Source: Phytophthora hibernalis | Taxonomy: Eukaryota; Oomycota; Peronosporomycetes; Peronosporales; Peronosporaceae | NCBI GenBank assembly: GCA_012656075.1 | Contig: JAAKBF010000042.1 | Location: forward strand, 682,001-746,000 | Direction of reading: 5' to 3' | DNA: 64,000 bases | Shown here: positions 22,641-34,444 of the stretch, piece after piece | Position numbering within the stretch: position 1 is the first letter of the stretch | How the letters are laid out: the number at the start of each line of letters is the position of its first letter | The notes under the pieces: generated by a model | Seen by the model: the letters and a program-made list of their open reading frames with translations, nothing else | What the model was told of the DNA's origin: nothing | Databases searched by the model: none | Made by a program: the position numbers and the translations under genes

Positions 22641-23088
22641 AACGTTTTTTCTGGTTACTGGTCGTTGGCCATATTCCCGGACGAGTCTCAGTACTGTGGT
22701 GAGTTTGTGCTATCCATCACTACTGATAGCAATGAACACAACAGCTTATAAAGTGAATAGGTTAGTGGTTGTTTTCCCGGTGTCTTTGGTTAACTAGTCT
22801 GGTCGAGCTCTGTCTCAAGTTTTTTAATACTAAAAAAGGTGTTTCATGTCGTCGCCATATTCAGGCGGTAGTTCAAGACGCTTCACACGATACCTATCTT
22901 TGACGACGCTCCTAGAGTTGTGGTTTTCACTAAATTGCTCTTGTACAAAACAAATGACTCGAACACCTTTGATGTAAACTCAGCTAGATTGAGCTCGTCA
23001 TTACCGTCGAAGAACCGGCGATGAGTTCGTCTTCCTTTACGAGTTCAGTCTTGATATACTTCTTAACCTTTAGGTCTCCAGGCCGAAA

Positions 23089-23570
23089 GCGTACGGGTAG
23101 CATGGGTACAATCCTACCCGTACGCGCGGGCTCTGATAGTTTAATATGGAAGTTTGTATGAAATCTCATATGGTCAACAAAAAAGAGGCAATGATTCTTG
23201 GATGCAGGATTTGAGTAAACGTGCATACATTTTACAAGATTTTGTAGGAAATATTCAACACGCACGTTGGACAAGAAAACCTCTTCATTTTGACTAATTT
23301 TAGCATATTTGAGTTCTCTCGACTTTCAGTATTCTTCTTAGCTTGTTTGTTTGAAGATTGAGCCTCTATAGCTCTCAAAAATATTTTTAAACACGATTAT
23401 GCGTTTACCCGGATTGAGCCTGCATTTTCGATACGATAGCTTGCTGGAATAAAGCTGAAAAATAGGTTTCTGACTCTCTATTCCCTTCTCTTTGTCCTGG
23501 TAAGCTTGGATTTTTGATAGCCCCTCTGTAGGCTTCAAACTTTATTTTTAAGTTAAGCCTACCCGTACGC
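23089..23570. repeat. Candidate small element with GCGTACGGGTAG terminal repeats
   Basis: GCGTACGGGTAG at 23089-23100 has perfect inverse copies CTACCCGTACGC at 23114-23125 and 23559-23570. The last two are also direct repeats flanking an AT-rich 430-bp block. The interior encodes only short minus-strand frames (22984-23274 and 23338-23538) with no family match. It could be a MITE or an excision product. The boundaries are a guess. Confidence 0.4.
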
Positions 23571-24060
23571 GCACGAGACTCATTATCCTACCCCTGGAGA
23601 CAAAAGGTTAATGCCGTCTAGACTGCCTATGTACGCTCCCTTGTTTTTGCGGACACATGCATTACGTATTGCCTCCACTTCGGTTGCGGTGGCTGCGTTG
23701 CACTCGCTTGTGGTTCGTTGATCGCTCTTGGTGTGAACCGCATTTTTAGCCAATGTGTGGATTGCGCATGTTATAGCCGTCTGCTGCTTCGATGCCTCGC
23801 TCTATCATATTGAGATCCAGTCAAATAGTGAGGTAACATGTTTTATTTCAAGAAAAGATAAGCGGGGCACGGTTACGATTCCGTTCAAACCGCATCCCCC
23901 ACTCACTATATGAGTTTGTAAGCCAGCGTAACCAAGATGGCTTATGATTTCCGATAATCATGTTTTGACAGCCAACTTATTAACACAGTGAGGTGCTATC
24001 AACGATTTTGTCGCGGAAGCCTTAGCATGTGCGCGGTACGTTTAATCTTCCTTTATTATT
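23571..24060. other. Leader of Crypton fragment
   Basis: No ORF. TTGTAAGCCAGCGTAA near 23915-23931 recurs at 52617-52631, upstream of the larger Crypton. This supports a shared 5' non-coding region of that element family. Confidence 0.45.
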
Positions 24061-24100
24061 GACTAAATCTTCCTCATTGACCCCACTACGCACAAGAAAA

Positions 24101-24440
24101 ATGGCGTCCGGCCAGCAGCCTGCGACGACCGAGCTCTACTCCGCGGCCTGCAACCGCAAACCTTACAGCAGACGTGTTGTGTTTCGAACATCGTCGCCTC
24201 GGCACCTCGATGGAGACCAAGTCTGGCATACATGCACATCGCCCAACACGAAAAAGGCATACAAGAGCTACATTAATATTAATTTGCCGACACAAAGCAT
24301 CCGAGGAGCCACCTTACGACCTGTCACCACACTGCATCGTATCCGACAGGCTGTCCATGGAGCGATCTCAGACAGAATATGTGGCTTTCCGCAACAGGAA
24401 GCGAATTAGAAACAGTAAGAAGCTATCGATAAAATGAGAG
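24101..24440 (+). pseudogene. Crypton tyrosine recombinase, N-terminal fragment
   Basis: The ATG at 24101 follows an A-run. The peptide MASGQQPATTELYSAACNRK is followed by HTCTSPNTKKAYKSYIN, the N-terminal DNA-binding start of the Crypton recombinase, which is closely similar to TSSSTKKAYKSYVNGITRW in the copy at 52803. The frame decays after about 60 residues and the catalytic domain is absent, so only the 5' end of an element is present. The frame shifts again near 24260-24330. Confidence 0.65.
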
Positions 24441-24722
24441 CGATTTATGAGCACAATGCTGGAATAGATGACTTGCGATCCCCAGTGTACCGTATTAGTG
24501 AACTCGTGGTGAAAACACGAATAGGTGTTTCCGCCGCCTATCCTGCGCGGCAGTTAGGTAACCCCGCTCAGAACCAAGAAGACGCAGCTGGGGTGGCACA
24601 GCTAGCGCTACTAGCTCCATGATAAGGAGCTCACTTGGAATTTCGCCTCGTTCCAAGCAACCAGCTCTAAAGCTCACTTCCGCTCGCCCTTCGCGGTTCG
24701 TCTCCTGATTACCATCGGCATC

Positions 24723-26558
24723 ATGGGATCGGCCAGTAAACCTTCGTCGCCATCTGCTGTCACGGCATCACCGTCAACGACGGCGGCACCTGCGGCACCG
24801 GCCTCGAATTCTCCTGCGCCCACAGCGCCGACCACGGATCCCGTCCTGCCCATGGATCCTGCAAGCAGCGAAGTCACGCCGGCCTCGACTGCATCCACCA
24901 CTCCTCGCACCAGCAAGCGGATTTCAAAGCGCAAATCCGAGGTGATGGCACGCTCCGTTGAACGTCGGAAGAAGCTTGCGCGTGCAGCACCGTCTACATC
25001 GAAGTTTATTTTGGAGGATTTGCTTGCAGCGCCTCCTGTGCTCCCGACGACATCGGTAGCTCGAACGAAGGCTGCCGGCAAGGCGAAAGCTGGAACCGCA
25101 GCTCGTGCAGCGAGCTTTTCCTAGAGATCTCGACAATCGGTGGACGCAATGATCACGCAGCGACGGTCGCTAGCAGCGAAACTGGTGACCCGCCCATGCA
25201 TACCCGGGCACAAGCGCTGAGCAAGAAGAAGGCTGGTCCCGCAACACGTCCGGATGGGTCGGCAGGCCCTCCGCCGTTCAATCATTTACCTGGACAGCCC
25301 ACCGCCACATGAAAACGCCAGCACCCCCATCCATTCTCCTCCAGCAACGTCAGACGCTGCCTGCTGCACATACCCTCGGATTACCTCCCATGCAATTGCG
25401 TGAACTACGATCAATGAGCTTTCCGTCGACAGTGCACCGCGGCAGGGGTGACTACGCGCCGCATCCAACGCATATCCTCGCAGCTTACCGCAGCATCCGG
25501 AGCTTGAGCAAACCAGACGGTACGTTAACCCCACCCACGGATACTCTACTCGGCTTCAGAGGGGCGCTCGACATTCCGTTCGACATGACTATCGCGACTG
25601 CCTCGGGGCTGTACAGCGCGAGAATTGGCTCCCAAGGACTTTCCCTCGCACACTTTCGCCCACTTTCTGATGAGGAAAGGTTGACTCGTAGCTCCAACAA
25701 CGCCAACTTCGCCATGGATTTTAGCTCTACCTCTCAACCGCCTCAGGCCCCGTCTACCTGCTCCAACTATGACGAAATTCTTCTAGCGCTGAGCGGCCTC
25801 AGTGCCTTTGCCAACGCATTTTTGTATCCGCACATGACACGACTGCTGGACCAGCTTCGTCGCTTCGTGTCCGATAATCAAACAGCAGACACCGGGAACT
25901 CTCCAGTGCGCGTGACGCGTACACTGCAGTACGCCAATCTCTTCTTGGGGAGAGCCGTCGGTCACCTCGCCGACGACTCACCTTCATGGTGGAGAGATTT
26001 CTGCGCAGCGACTGACGCTATCGAATACCGGTCATTAGACTGGTTGCTGGCCCTGCAAAGCCTGCCGGCACCCCGTTCAGAACACTCGACGTCACATGCG
26101 ACGCCAGCATCAAACCGCCGACCGGCAGCAACGCGCACCCGCGCGATGCCAGACAACATCCGCCATCTCGTGCCTCGTCGATCCGATGGCACCGAGCCTT
26201 GCCTCCGTTTTTCGGCGGAGGTATGTGTTTCGGGGCTCACGGCACAAATGCGCGTATTCATACCGCACCACGCCCCCTACACAAGGACCTCCAGGCCTTT
26301 ATCAACAAGCAGTATGGCTCTAACCGCCGCGGTCACTACGGGCCCCGCCGCAACTCATGGTGCCGAGGCACGGCTAGCTCACCAGTGCTTCGGACACTCT
26401 CATCACAGTATAATGCCGCAAATACTAGCGACGCATTCAATATTCACTATCCCACCGATCATTTCCATACTTGTAAACTCACAAACCTCACACGACCGAC
26501 AGCGACGCTTCGGCTACAGCCGGGCCGGGGTGACACGTTCATCCCTCCCGGCTTCTAA
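24723..26558 (+). pseudogene. Gag-like region of RT-RH-YR element II
   Basis: Starts with an Ala/Pro/Ser/Thr-rich N-terminus (24723-25124) that ends in a basic patch (RTSKRISKRKSEVMARSVER). After a break it continues from 25309 with RELRSMSFPSTVHRGRGDY, LLALSGLSAFANAFLYPHM and RDFCAATDAIEYRSLDWL. From 26199 another frame reads PPFFGGGMCFGAHGTNARIH and QAFINKQYGSN, followed by polar sequence. The Cys-poor tail is unlike a CCHC knuckle. Two frameshifts. Called Gag by position. Confidence 0.6.
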
Positions 26559-26959
26559 TCCTATAACTGTAGCCGGTCCTATCGCACACACTACCAATAC
26601 GAGAAATGACTTTCGTAGTCTGGTTACATCGAACCTGCAGTCAGACCGCGCGGGTTTATTACCACAGTCGTGCGTTCGGTCTCAGCTACCACCTGCACAA
26701 CCAACGGCCACACCAAACGCGCACGCGAGCCGAATTATCATAGAGCCAATTGGGTCACATCGCACCAATCCATCGTACCACACTAGAACGCGTGTGCCGC
26801 CAACCCACGCACGGGTATCCCAAATTCAACAGCAAGGCTGGTGTAGAGCTCAAATATGGGACACCATTAAGAGGAAAGCAATGGCAGCGGCTCTAACAGC
26901 CGTGACCTATCTTTCCTTGCAGCAAATCCCCGGTCTATCACGGACCCAGGGAAAGCCCC

Positions 26960-28206
26960 CAATACCTTTTGAACAAACCACTCCAAAAGGTACTATCGGA
27001 ATATGTGCGCCGATCAAACAGCTTACTGCCGGCATTTATCGAACTTTGTCGCGGCCAAACACCATCAGACTATCGCCCCAACAAAAATATCATACGATCT
27101 CAGATCCAGCACAATTGCAGGGACTGCCCCCATTTATCACGGCTGATGTCTATTGCAGGCGAAGGAATTCGCGTTGCCTTAAAGGCATCACTACCGGTTC
27201 AAACTACCCCACCTCGCAACCATCCCCGGCGACCATTCGGCTAAATGTCGTGCGCAAAAACATTCGCAAAGAGCAAGATCTCGGGCGGTGCATCGTGCTC
27301 GACTTCGACATAACCCAATTCTGGCCTGAGTTGTTTCTGAGCCCGTTTGGCGTCGTTGACAAAGACGAAAGCGACTCAACCACTTCGGGTCGTGTCATCC
27401 ATGACTTGTCTTTCCCGGAAGGGGTATCCGTGAATGCCAACACGGACCAGTCCTCCGTTCCTACCGCAGACTATGAACCCTGCGATGCCATATCACGAGA
27501 AATACTCGCACAATCTTCGCGGTTTCCCAACCATCACATTAAAATCCTCCTCAGGGATGTAGCCGCTGCGTTCAGAAATCTCGGAATTCACAGCAGGTCC
27601 GCCCATCTATTCGGCGGGACAATTCCCGAAGTTAACGCGCTCGTTATCGACCTGTCAGCATGTTTTGGGTGGACAGGCTCACCGGGATTTTACGGGATGG
27701 CCGGAAAAGCTATCGCTTAAATACACGGCAGAACGTCTAACTCGACATACCCGGACGGTTTCTTCAACTACCATTGGGTGGACGACCATGTCTGCATATC
27801 TGCGGACATCGGATGTAGCTGTGTGAATATTGAGCAGTCATTACGACTCGCAATGACAACAGTTCTTGGCCCCGATGCTGTCAACGACGACAAATTCACC
27901 CCGTGGAATACGAGACAAAAGGTGCTTGGTCTAGTGTTCGACACCATTGCCAGAACCGTTGCAATGCTGACTACCAAAGTTCAGAAAGCGGTCCGGTTGG
28001 TTACAACAGCGTACGCGTCCAGGGCACTGAGCCGGTCGGAATACCGATCACTCTTAGAATCTCTGCGCCACGTTGATACGTGCATCCGACCAGCTCGCCC
28101 ATTTTTACAACGCCTCCGAGCGGCGGAATCAAATCTTCACCGATGGGCGTCGGTCATAATGACAGAGCAAATGAGACAAGATCTCATTTGGTGGAAACAC
28201 ATTTGA
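26960..28206 (+). pseudogene. Reverse transcriptase of RT-RH-YR element II
   Basis: The lead-in CPHLSRLMSIAGEGIRVAL is in one frame (26969-27244). A frameshift leads to LSPFGVVDKDESDSTTSGR, VIHDLSFPEGVSVN, ILLRDVAAAFRNLGIHS (first Asp), IDLSACFGWTGSP and GFYGMAGKAIA, and then a stop at 27718-27720. The same frame continues after the stop with FFNYHWVDDHVCISADIG (the Asp pair at 27781-27786), a thumb region and DLIWWKHI. The active-site residues are intact; the enzyme is not, because of the frameshift and stop. Confidence 0.85.
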
Positions 28207-28735
28207 ACTCACCCATGCTCACTGGTGTCCCACTGGAATACTTCTGGTCTCACCCTCCTGTTGACGTCACCATCGAAATGGACGCTTCCGATACCGGTCT
28301 GTGTTTTGCCCTCCAAAGGAGTCACCAGCGAGTCCTTGTCTACGAGTTCTCAGACCGGGAAAAAGAACTCATTGCTGAGTTCCATGCTACTTACCGCAAC
28401 GAGTTTGACATCAATTATCGAGAGCTGCTCTCGTGCGCGTTTGCTGTTCATTCATGGGCACACGCATGTCGCGGCGAGCACGGGCCCGCTCCCACAACAT
28501 CCCATTACACATACATTTCCGTATCGACAATACATCCGCGGTGGCATGGCAAACCAAGATGTCGTCTAAAAACACTCGGGCACAGACAATCATCAGACTA
28601 TTGGGTTATTGGGAGATGAAACACGGCCTGCAATACTCCGCGTCTCACGTTGCAGGAGTTGATAATGTCATAGCGGACGCGGGGTCCCGCCTGTCGAATA
28701 ACCCCAAGGCTCTAACAACGTTTACTAACCTAACT
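28207..28735 (+). pseudogene. RNase H of RT-RH-YR element II
   Basis: The frame beginning near 28200 encodes VDVTIEMDASDTGLCFAL (catalytic Asp) and NEFDINYRELLSCAFAVHSW (Glu). It then shifts near 28440 into HIHFRIDNTSAVAWQTKM (Asp of the I-D-N-T box) and ASHVAGVDNVIADAGSRLS (final Asp). The four acidic positions are preserved. The recombinase follows directly in the second frame, as in other elements of this type. Confidence 0.8.
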
Positions 28736-29813
28736 TGTGCCTGGTCTCAGGTCAGACCCACCGATACATCAGTGGCCTGGAGGCGATCTGGAACGACATC
28801 TGCGCGAGCACTCAGTGGCAGACTCCACCTACGACAAGTACAAACGACCCTGCAGGTTTGGCAAGGTTTCATCACGGGCCGCGGAGTGAACCCATGGTTT
28901 CAAGGGATATCCGTCGCCACCCAAACGCAGTACATCTCCGATTTCATTCTCCTCGGCTTTCAACGCGGTTTCGGGTCCAACCAGCCCATCCGCAGCTCGA
29001 TGATCTTGAACACTTTGATGGGGGTTCGACATTTCTTTCTCGCGGCGGGCCTATCGTTTCTATCGGACCATCCACGGGTCCGCGTGCTCCTCAAGGGAAT
29101 CAGCCGTCTCGACAGCCTCCCAGGGACGCAAGGCTCCCGTGTCAATCCATCTGCTCGAGATATGTTTCTCTTCACTCGATATGCACTCCTCCTCGGACCA
29201 AGCTCATTGGGGAGTGCTGTGTCTGTCCTTTTTCTTCCTACTTTGACGGTAAGAGATAACAGCTATCAGCGAAGGAAAGTTCCGCTGGTTTTCTTTAAAA
29301 GCAGCGGACGTTGTAATCCTGGACAAGAATGGCCAAGCTACAATGGACGCATCGTCGGCGGTTTCCGTACACATCAGACTGCGAGGGTCCAAAACCAATC
29401 AAGCCGGACAGGTGACTCCAAGAATGCTTCGACGCTCCGGTCACAGCTTCTTGTGCCCAGTCCTCGGGGCCATTCTACTGCTTCGATCCCGGCAGAACCT
29501 CCCGATGGACTTGCCTGTAGCCATTTACACAACCAAGACCGGAACTATTAGATCCATATCAGCAAGGCACGTGGCCAACACAATCCAAGAAGCTGCAAAG
29601 CGCATCAGGAGCAACCCACGCGCCTACACCACACACTCGCTCCGATCAGGCGTCGCCACGCACATGTATCGGTCGGGCGTGGACGCACTAACAATTCAGT
29701 TCCACGGACGGTGGGCATCAGATACCTTCAAAATCTACACACGTCACTGTAGAGAATCGGTATCGTCCATCGCGTCAGAATGGTGGGCAGGGCAAAATAT
29801 GCAACAACACTAG
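28736..29813 (+). pseudogene. Tyrosine recombinase of RT-RH-YR element II
   Basis: The N-terminal core-binding part (LQVWQGFITGRGVNPWFQG, DFILLGFQRGF, ILNTLMGVRHFFLAAGLSF) runs to about 29225. There a frameshift moves into FFLLLRRSEITAIS (catalytic Arg), VHIRLRGSKTNQ, then YTTHSLRSGVATHMYRSG (H-x-x-R) and GRWASDTFKIYTRH (Tyr), ending at 29813. The catalytic residues remain. Joined cDNA circles would be inserted by this enzyme. The frameshift inactivates it. Confidence 0.85.
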
Positions 29814-31093
29814 AGTGACATCACCCTGAGCCATCTGTAAAGGGGCTCAGCTACTGTCCAACTTGGACAAAGCTGCAGCCGGCTCTGTGAGCCGTCACTC
29901 AATATATTGTAGCATTGTTTTGCCCCACACACACTCTAGTTGCGCAGATGAAAAGCGAAGGAAACCCCCTGTTACAGGCGTCATCAATCTGCAGGCGGGG
30001 GTAGGGCTCGTACTTAACTCAACGTATTTGGTCATATCTCTGCTACGCTTGTTCAATTGGTCACTAATACTTATAAAGTACCCACCAACACCATATACCG
30101 GTTCACCATACCTATAGGACCTTGCTCACAAATTTTTGTATCGGAAGCGCAAACGGTGATCGATTTATTTGCCTTGGTCTGCCGTATTACCAGGGAGATA
30201 TGACGATCATATCGAATATACCGGTATTTTACCTATTGTTTCATTGGCTTAAAGTGAGTGAGGACTAAAACTGTGGCTGGAGCTTAGAGTCGATCAGAGT
30301 GGAGCATCAGTAGTGCAACCAGTCTGCGGCTAGTAATAGTATTTCTTTTATAAAATATTAATATTGACGAAGCCTAGACTAATATACGGTAGTTTGACTA
30401 TTATTGAATTTGCTCAGAGCTTCAATTGTGATTATTACTATACGATGAAATACTATTAATTAGCAATCCGTATTATAGTAGCAACAAGCCGAGTGGGCCC
30501 GCAAGCGGGGCTCTTTGCGCAGGGTTTAAGCCAAACGGCCTCGCTTCGCTCCGCAGTAGCTTTGCCGCCTCGCTACGCTCGGTGTGATATAAAACAGTCA
30601 TAACGGTATCGTACAGGGAATTTGCTATAAATATATTGTGAGTTTTAACCCCTCCAGATCGACATAAGTCAATATTCATCTAAGGGTGGTGGCAAAAAAA
30701 TCAAACCAAGGCGTATTATTTAGTTTGGTGTGGCTAGGGGCGTTTGTTTGTTATCTAGATGCTTCCAATCTCTTGATTGGGGACTCCTGGTCAAACTAGG
30801 GCAGTATTAGGCAATTTGTGTGACTAGACGGATGGGACGGACCACGTTCACTCAAACAGGCATTGGCTCGGAAATTGCGATCGCATGCCCCCACGTCTGA
30901 TTTTTTTGGTCTAGTGTTTTCTGTAAAATAAGTATATTAAGCTTTATTAAAGCTTCAACGTTATCATGTTCGTCACGGAGGTCCGATAGCAAGTCGATCA
31001 ATCTGGCTATTGGTTTACGACATGTAGTGAATTTACGGTGGGCCCACCATTGGAAGAGATCGCCTTTACTACAACAAATGAGGAGATACAAAT
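29814..31093. other. Interval between RT-RH-YR element II and Copia element
   Basis: AT-rich and without a supported gene. Contains the dispersed repeat at 30475-30660. Other short frames show no family resemblance. Confidence 0.5.
30475..30660 (+). repeat. Dispersed repeat also at 40875-41010
   Basis: Shared order of blocks: GGGGCTCTTTGC, TTTAAGCCAA, CGGCCTCGCTTCGC, GCCTCGCTACGCTCGG, AAAACAGTCA and a GAGTTTGCTAT or GAATTTGCTAT end. The near-palindromic CCTCGCTTCGCTC and CCTCGCTACGCTCGG motifs are distinctive. The 40875 copy directly follows the repeat at 40420-40870. Non-coding. Confidence 0.65.
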
Positions 31094-31320
31094 TGTTGGA
31101 AAGATTTGAGCTTCGTTGTCGTGATGGATAGCAAGCTACCGTTGGAAATGTATGCTGCAGGTTTAGGGACACGACAACGCAGAGAACACAAGAGGTGCGA
31201 CGAGTAGCTGAGTTTTCTGTTTGTAGCTCAGTTTCGAATTTGCCAAGAGCCTAACGAAGTCACAAGACGCTACTCGTGTTGAGTTTGACTCTGATTGCTC
31301 TGCTGATCTCGTTTATAACA
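31094..31320 (+). repeat. 5' LTR of Copia element
   Basis: 227 bases starting TGTTGGAAAGATTTGAGC and ending GTTTATAACA. It aligns end to end with 36238-36478 with scattered substitutions and two short indels; the right copy has extra bases around TGTGACGAGA and TTTCTTTCTG. TG...CA ends are standard for LTRs. It should contain the promoter; no clear TATA box was identified. Confidence 0.9.
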
Positions 31321-31325
31321 GGGTT

Positions 31326-32330
31326 ATGATCCCAACTGCGTGGTCTGATGAAGCTCGACCAAAGGATAAAGCCAAGGAGCCTGATGTGGCTTGGTACAAG
31401 GACGGTCGTCCGGTCAATTGGAATGGACGTGACTGGCCTTTATACAAACGGCAGATGTTGCTCTACTTAACTTGTGCTGAAATCAAGGAACATGAGCTGC
31501 CCCTTAACACTATCTGTGACGGAACAGAGGTTGCACAAGATAACTGGAGTAACGATCAAAAGGCACATGTCAATAGGCTGAATACTATTCTGGCCAAGAT
31601 TATATCGAGCTCTCTATCATGCACACTAGCGTGCCAGGTGATGAGGTTTAATTCCGGTCAGGATATGTGGGATTACCTGTCCAAGAGATACGAAGGACGC
31701 GAAAATGCCACCACAAAGCTATACACCCAAAGAACACTTCGTCAGAAGCTGAAGAATGCATCATGTCGTTTTGGCGCCGACGTGGAGAACCACATTTCTT
31801 ACGTCCTTTCCCTGAGAGAGCAATTAGCTGCTCTAGATGCTGACGTTAGTGATGCCTGGATGGTTGACATTTTGGTTCGCTCTATGATCAGTTTGAGTAT
31901 TATCCGCAGCTCCAGATGCTAACGCTACTTGGCGGAGCACAATTGAACACCCCACTCGATGCTCGAGCCATGATTTTAACCCTGGAGAAAAATACTGCTC
32001 TAGAAAGAAAGAAGAAGCGATCGAGTGCAGAATTCATAAGTAGCAAGGGGACCCGTTCGCGTGGTGTGGGGCAGAACAGCTTGGGGTCCAGGAACGTGGG
32101 ATCGAGTGTTTTGGACAAGAGGAGACGTCCACCTGATCATACAGATGACCAAGAAGCACCAGTTCAAAAGAAGCCAAAAGTTATGAATGATAAAGCTTTG
32201 CAGCGCCAAAAGGACATGGCAGATGGCGCTGCCACGAAAAGGGCACAGAAAGCTCGAATGTCCAAACTGGGAAGGTGGAGGAGACTCACAATCAGGTCGA
32301 AGTGGAAACACGAATCTTGCCCACGCAAAG
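31326..32330 (+). pseudogene. Copia Gag with degenerate zinc knuckle
   Basis: Opens six bases after the 5' LTR with ATG at 31326. Residues resemble the UBN2 type Copia Gag: VNWNGRDWPLYKRQMLLYL, AHVNRLNTILAKIISSSL, DMWDYLSKRYEGRENATTK and LREQLAALDADVSDAW. A frameshift near 31895 moves to the 31916 frame (LGGAQLNTPLDARAMILTLE and a basic tail). In a third frame RKGHRKLECPNWEG is the second half of a CCHC knuckle. The first two cysteines are no longer visible. Structural protein of the virus-like particle in an active element. Confidence 0.8.
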
Positions 32331-32439
32331 TTTACTACCACATTGACAATGAACGGACACAAGTCAACCTCCGAAGAAGAACAATTTGGACAAGATCGGG
32401 GTTCGGTGCGTACCAATGTGTGGGTACCAAGGCCCGGCG

Positions 32440-32970
32440 ACGATGACTTCCGTGGCGACGCTGTTCTAAACGAAGCAATTGAAGACATGCCATACTCCAA
32501 TAGTAGATGGTGTTTCGACTGCGCAACGAACAGACATCTTGTGGGGACAAGAGTTACTTCATTGAATACACCGACCTTGCGGATACTCAAAAGAAGATGA
32601 TCCGAAGTTGCCACGGATGGACACAGGCGGAAGGGATCGGAACAGTTGAGATATGGTTTGAAGTAAGTGGTAAACTAGTCTCGCTTCAACTAGAAGGCGT
32701 ATACTACGCGGAGAGGCACGAAAATCTTATTTCGCAGTCGAAGCTGGAAGACCAAGGCTTCAAAGTCCACTATCATTCCGATAGTCATGTGTATGCTGTG
32801 GAAAAGGCGGGCGTGACTAGTCTTGAAGTACGCCGCAACGACATCGGAATGTATTTTGTTAGTGCAAAGAATCAATTGTTGGACGGAGTTACTGCTGAGA
32901 AAATGCCGGACACGTATGTGCATTTTACGCTGCATGATGGAGTGGCCAAACTGCAGAGATGGCATGAACG
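32440..32970 (+). pseudogene. Copia protease and integrase leader
   Basis: WCFDCATNRHLVG near 32510-32550 occupies the place of the D-S-G/A-T active site, with Cys in place of Ser. A frame change leads to EIWFEVSGKLVSLQLEGVYY, NLISQSKLEDQGFKVHY and a stop after KLQRWHER at 32971. In the ancestor this would have led into the R-x-G-H pre-integrase block. Catalytic integrity is doubtful. Confidence 0.7.
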
Positions 32971-32995
32971 TTGAGGTCACACATGCCCGCAGCAT

Positions 32996-33990
32996 GTGAT
33001 GATCATGGCTGACAGAGCGATGGCAGAAGGGTTGAAACTACAGTCGAGAGAATTTCGAGACTGTGAAGCTTGTCACCTTGGCAAGCAGAAAGCTAAACCT
33101 CTCGCCCGGTCATTAGACCGCGACATCAAACACAAGAACCAACTTGGATTCGCTGATCTACTTTTTCCTGAGACAGAGAATGGCACGAGTTACTCAGCTG
33201 TTTTGGTGATCTTAGATGCGTTCACACGGTATATTACCATATATCCACTCAAGTCCAAGGGTGCCCCAGAAGTAAATGCACACATAAAGCGTTATGTGAT
33301 GTGGGCCGATAGACAGCTTCCAGGCTCTCGCGTTCGTGAAATAAGCACGGCTAATGGGGGTGAATTCTGGAATGACGAAATTGACAACTGGTACAAGGTA
33401 CATGGAATTGTACACGGAAGAAAACCTTCAAATCTTCTCATCTAAACCTGTGCGAAAGATCTCACCAGACTTTAACAGGTATATTGAAGACTATGATGTC
33501 TGATTCCGGATTGCCGATATCATTTTAGGTCGATGCAGTGCAGACAGCAGTATACATAAAGAACAGAGTATACACACGCGCGATAGCCAAGACTCCCTAC
33601 GAAGCGATGTGGGGCGAAGACCTGACCTGCACCACATCCGCCGATTTGGATGTCTAGCGTACGCTCATAACAAAGTGGACCATCGAGAAAGAAGTTTGCA
33701 CCGAATAGCAAAGTTGGATTCGTGCTAGGATATCAAGAAGGTCGACTCGGATGCAAACTTTACTATCCTGAAGCTCGCACGGTTGGATACGCTCTTGATG
33801 CCAGATATAATGAGGACATTGTTTACATGAACCGATACTCCGAGGACGGAAAAGAAACCATTGGTGATCTGTCTTATGTCAACCCAGAGATCGAACAGGT
33901 ACCAAGCACTCTAGACCAGCAGGTCCAGCCTGTTAATGAGACTACCGGGTGCTCAGGAGCAGTTCGAGGGGTCAATTTTATACTCTGAAC
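32996..33990 (+). pseudogene. Copia integrase
   Basis: The CEACHLGKQKAKP zinc-binding end is followed by LGFADLLFPETENGTSYSAV (first Asp), ILDAFTRYITIYPLKSKG and EISTANGGEFWN. In the last block the second catalytic Asp (normally S/T-D-N-G-G-E-F) is Ala. After a stop near 33445 the frame resumes around 33530 with VYIKNRVYTRAIAKTPYEA and then LGFVLGYQEGRLGCKLYYP from about 33715. These are the K-T-P-Y-E and C-terminal blocks of Copia integrase. It cannot be active: the key residue is lost and several frame breaks exist. Confidence 0.85.
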
Positions 33991-34444
33991 ATCGTGAGTT
34001 GCTCGAGGAGAAAACTCTATCGAGGATAGTGGATCGATCGAGGAGAAATGTTCTGCCGAGGAGCTGCGGTGGTTGGAGGATGAACTCAGGGAATTCGACA
34101 ATGATGATACTAGGGACAGCGAGGCTGTGGAAAATCCACTCCGTAATCCAGTGTCTTCCGATTATACAAACCGAAGAAGTGCCGCAAATGGACGAGGAAA
34201 TTTGACTGAAAATGTGCAATAGAGTAACAATAGTGTGTTGTATGGACACTCATTACCAGGAAGCAAGTATTTAGTGGGGATAGTGACGGCAAACGAAAAC
34301 GACGAACAGGATTAGTAGAGTTCACTCCTCGAAAACAAGAAGATTTGAACGTGCATGCAGCACTCGCGGAGGAGCTAGCTAACGAGTGGTGTACATGGAC
34401 TGGAGTCAACAACCCAGGATTTTAGAGACGAGAGCATTGCAGAG

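Larger units (their letters stand above)
24660..29813 (+). mobile_element. RT-RH-YR retrotransposon II (DIRS/Ngaro-like)
   Basis: About 5.1 kb with Gag-like sequence, reverse transcriptase, RNase H and tyrosine recombinase in that order on one strand, all from one element. Almost every domain is represented, but at least five frameshifts and two in-frame stops are present. Terminal or split repeats could not be matched between 24600-24720 and 29814-29930. It is related in sequence to the element at 59034-61927 but not to element I (different RT and recombinase motifs). Confidence 0.8.

Noticed and set aside
22257..22751. 164-residue Leu/Val-rich ORF as a membrane protein
   Set aside because: The hydrophobic run comes from a degenerate GTGGTGCT repeat. 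Other frames of the same DNA are equally open and equally biased.
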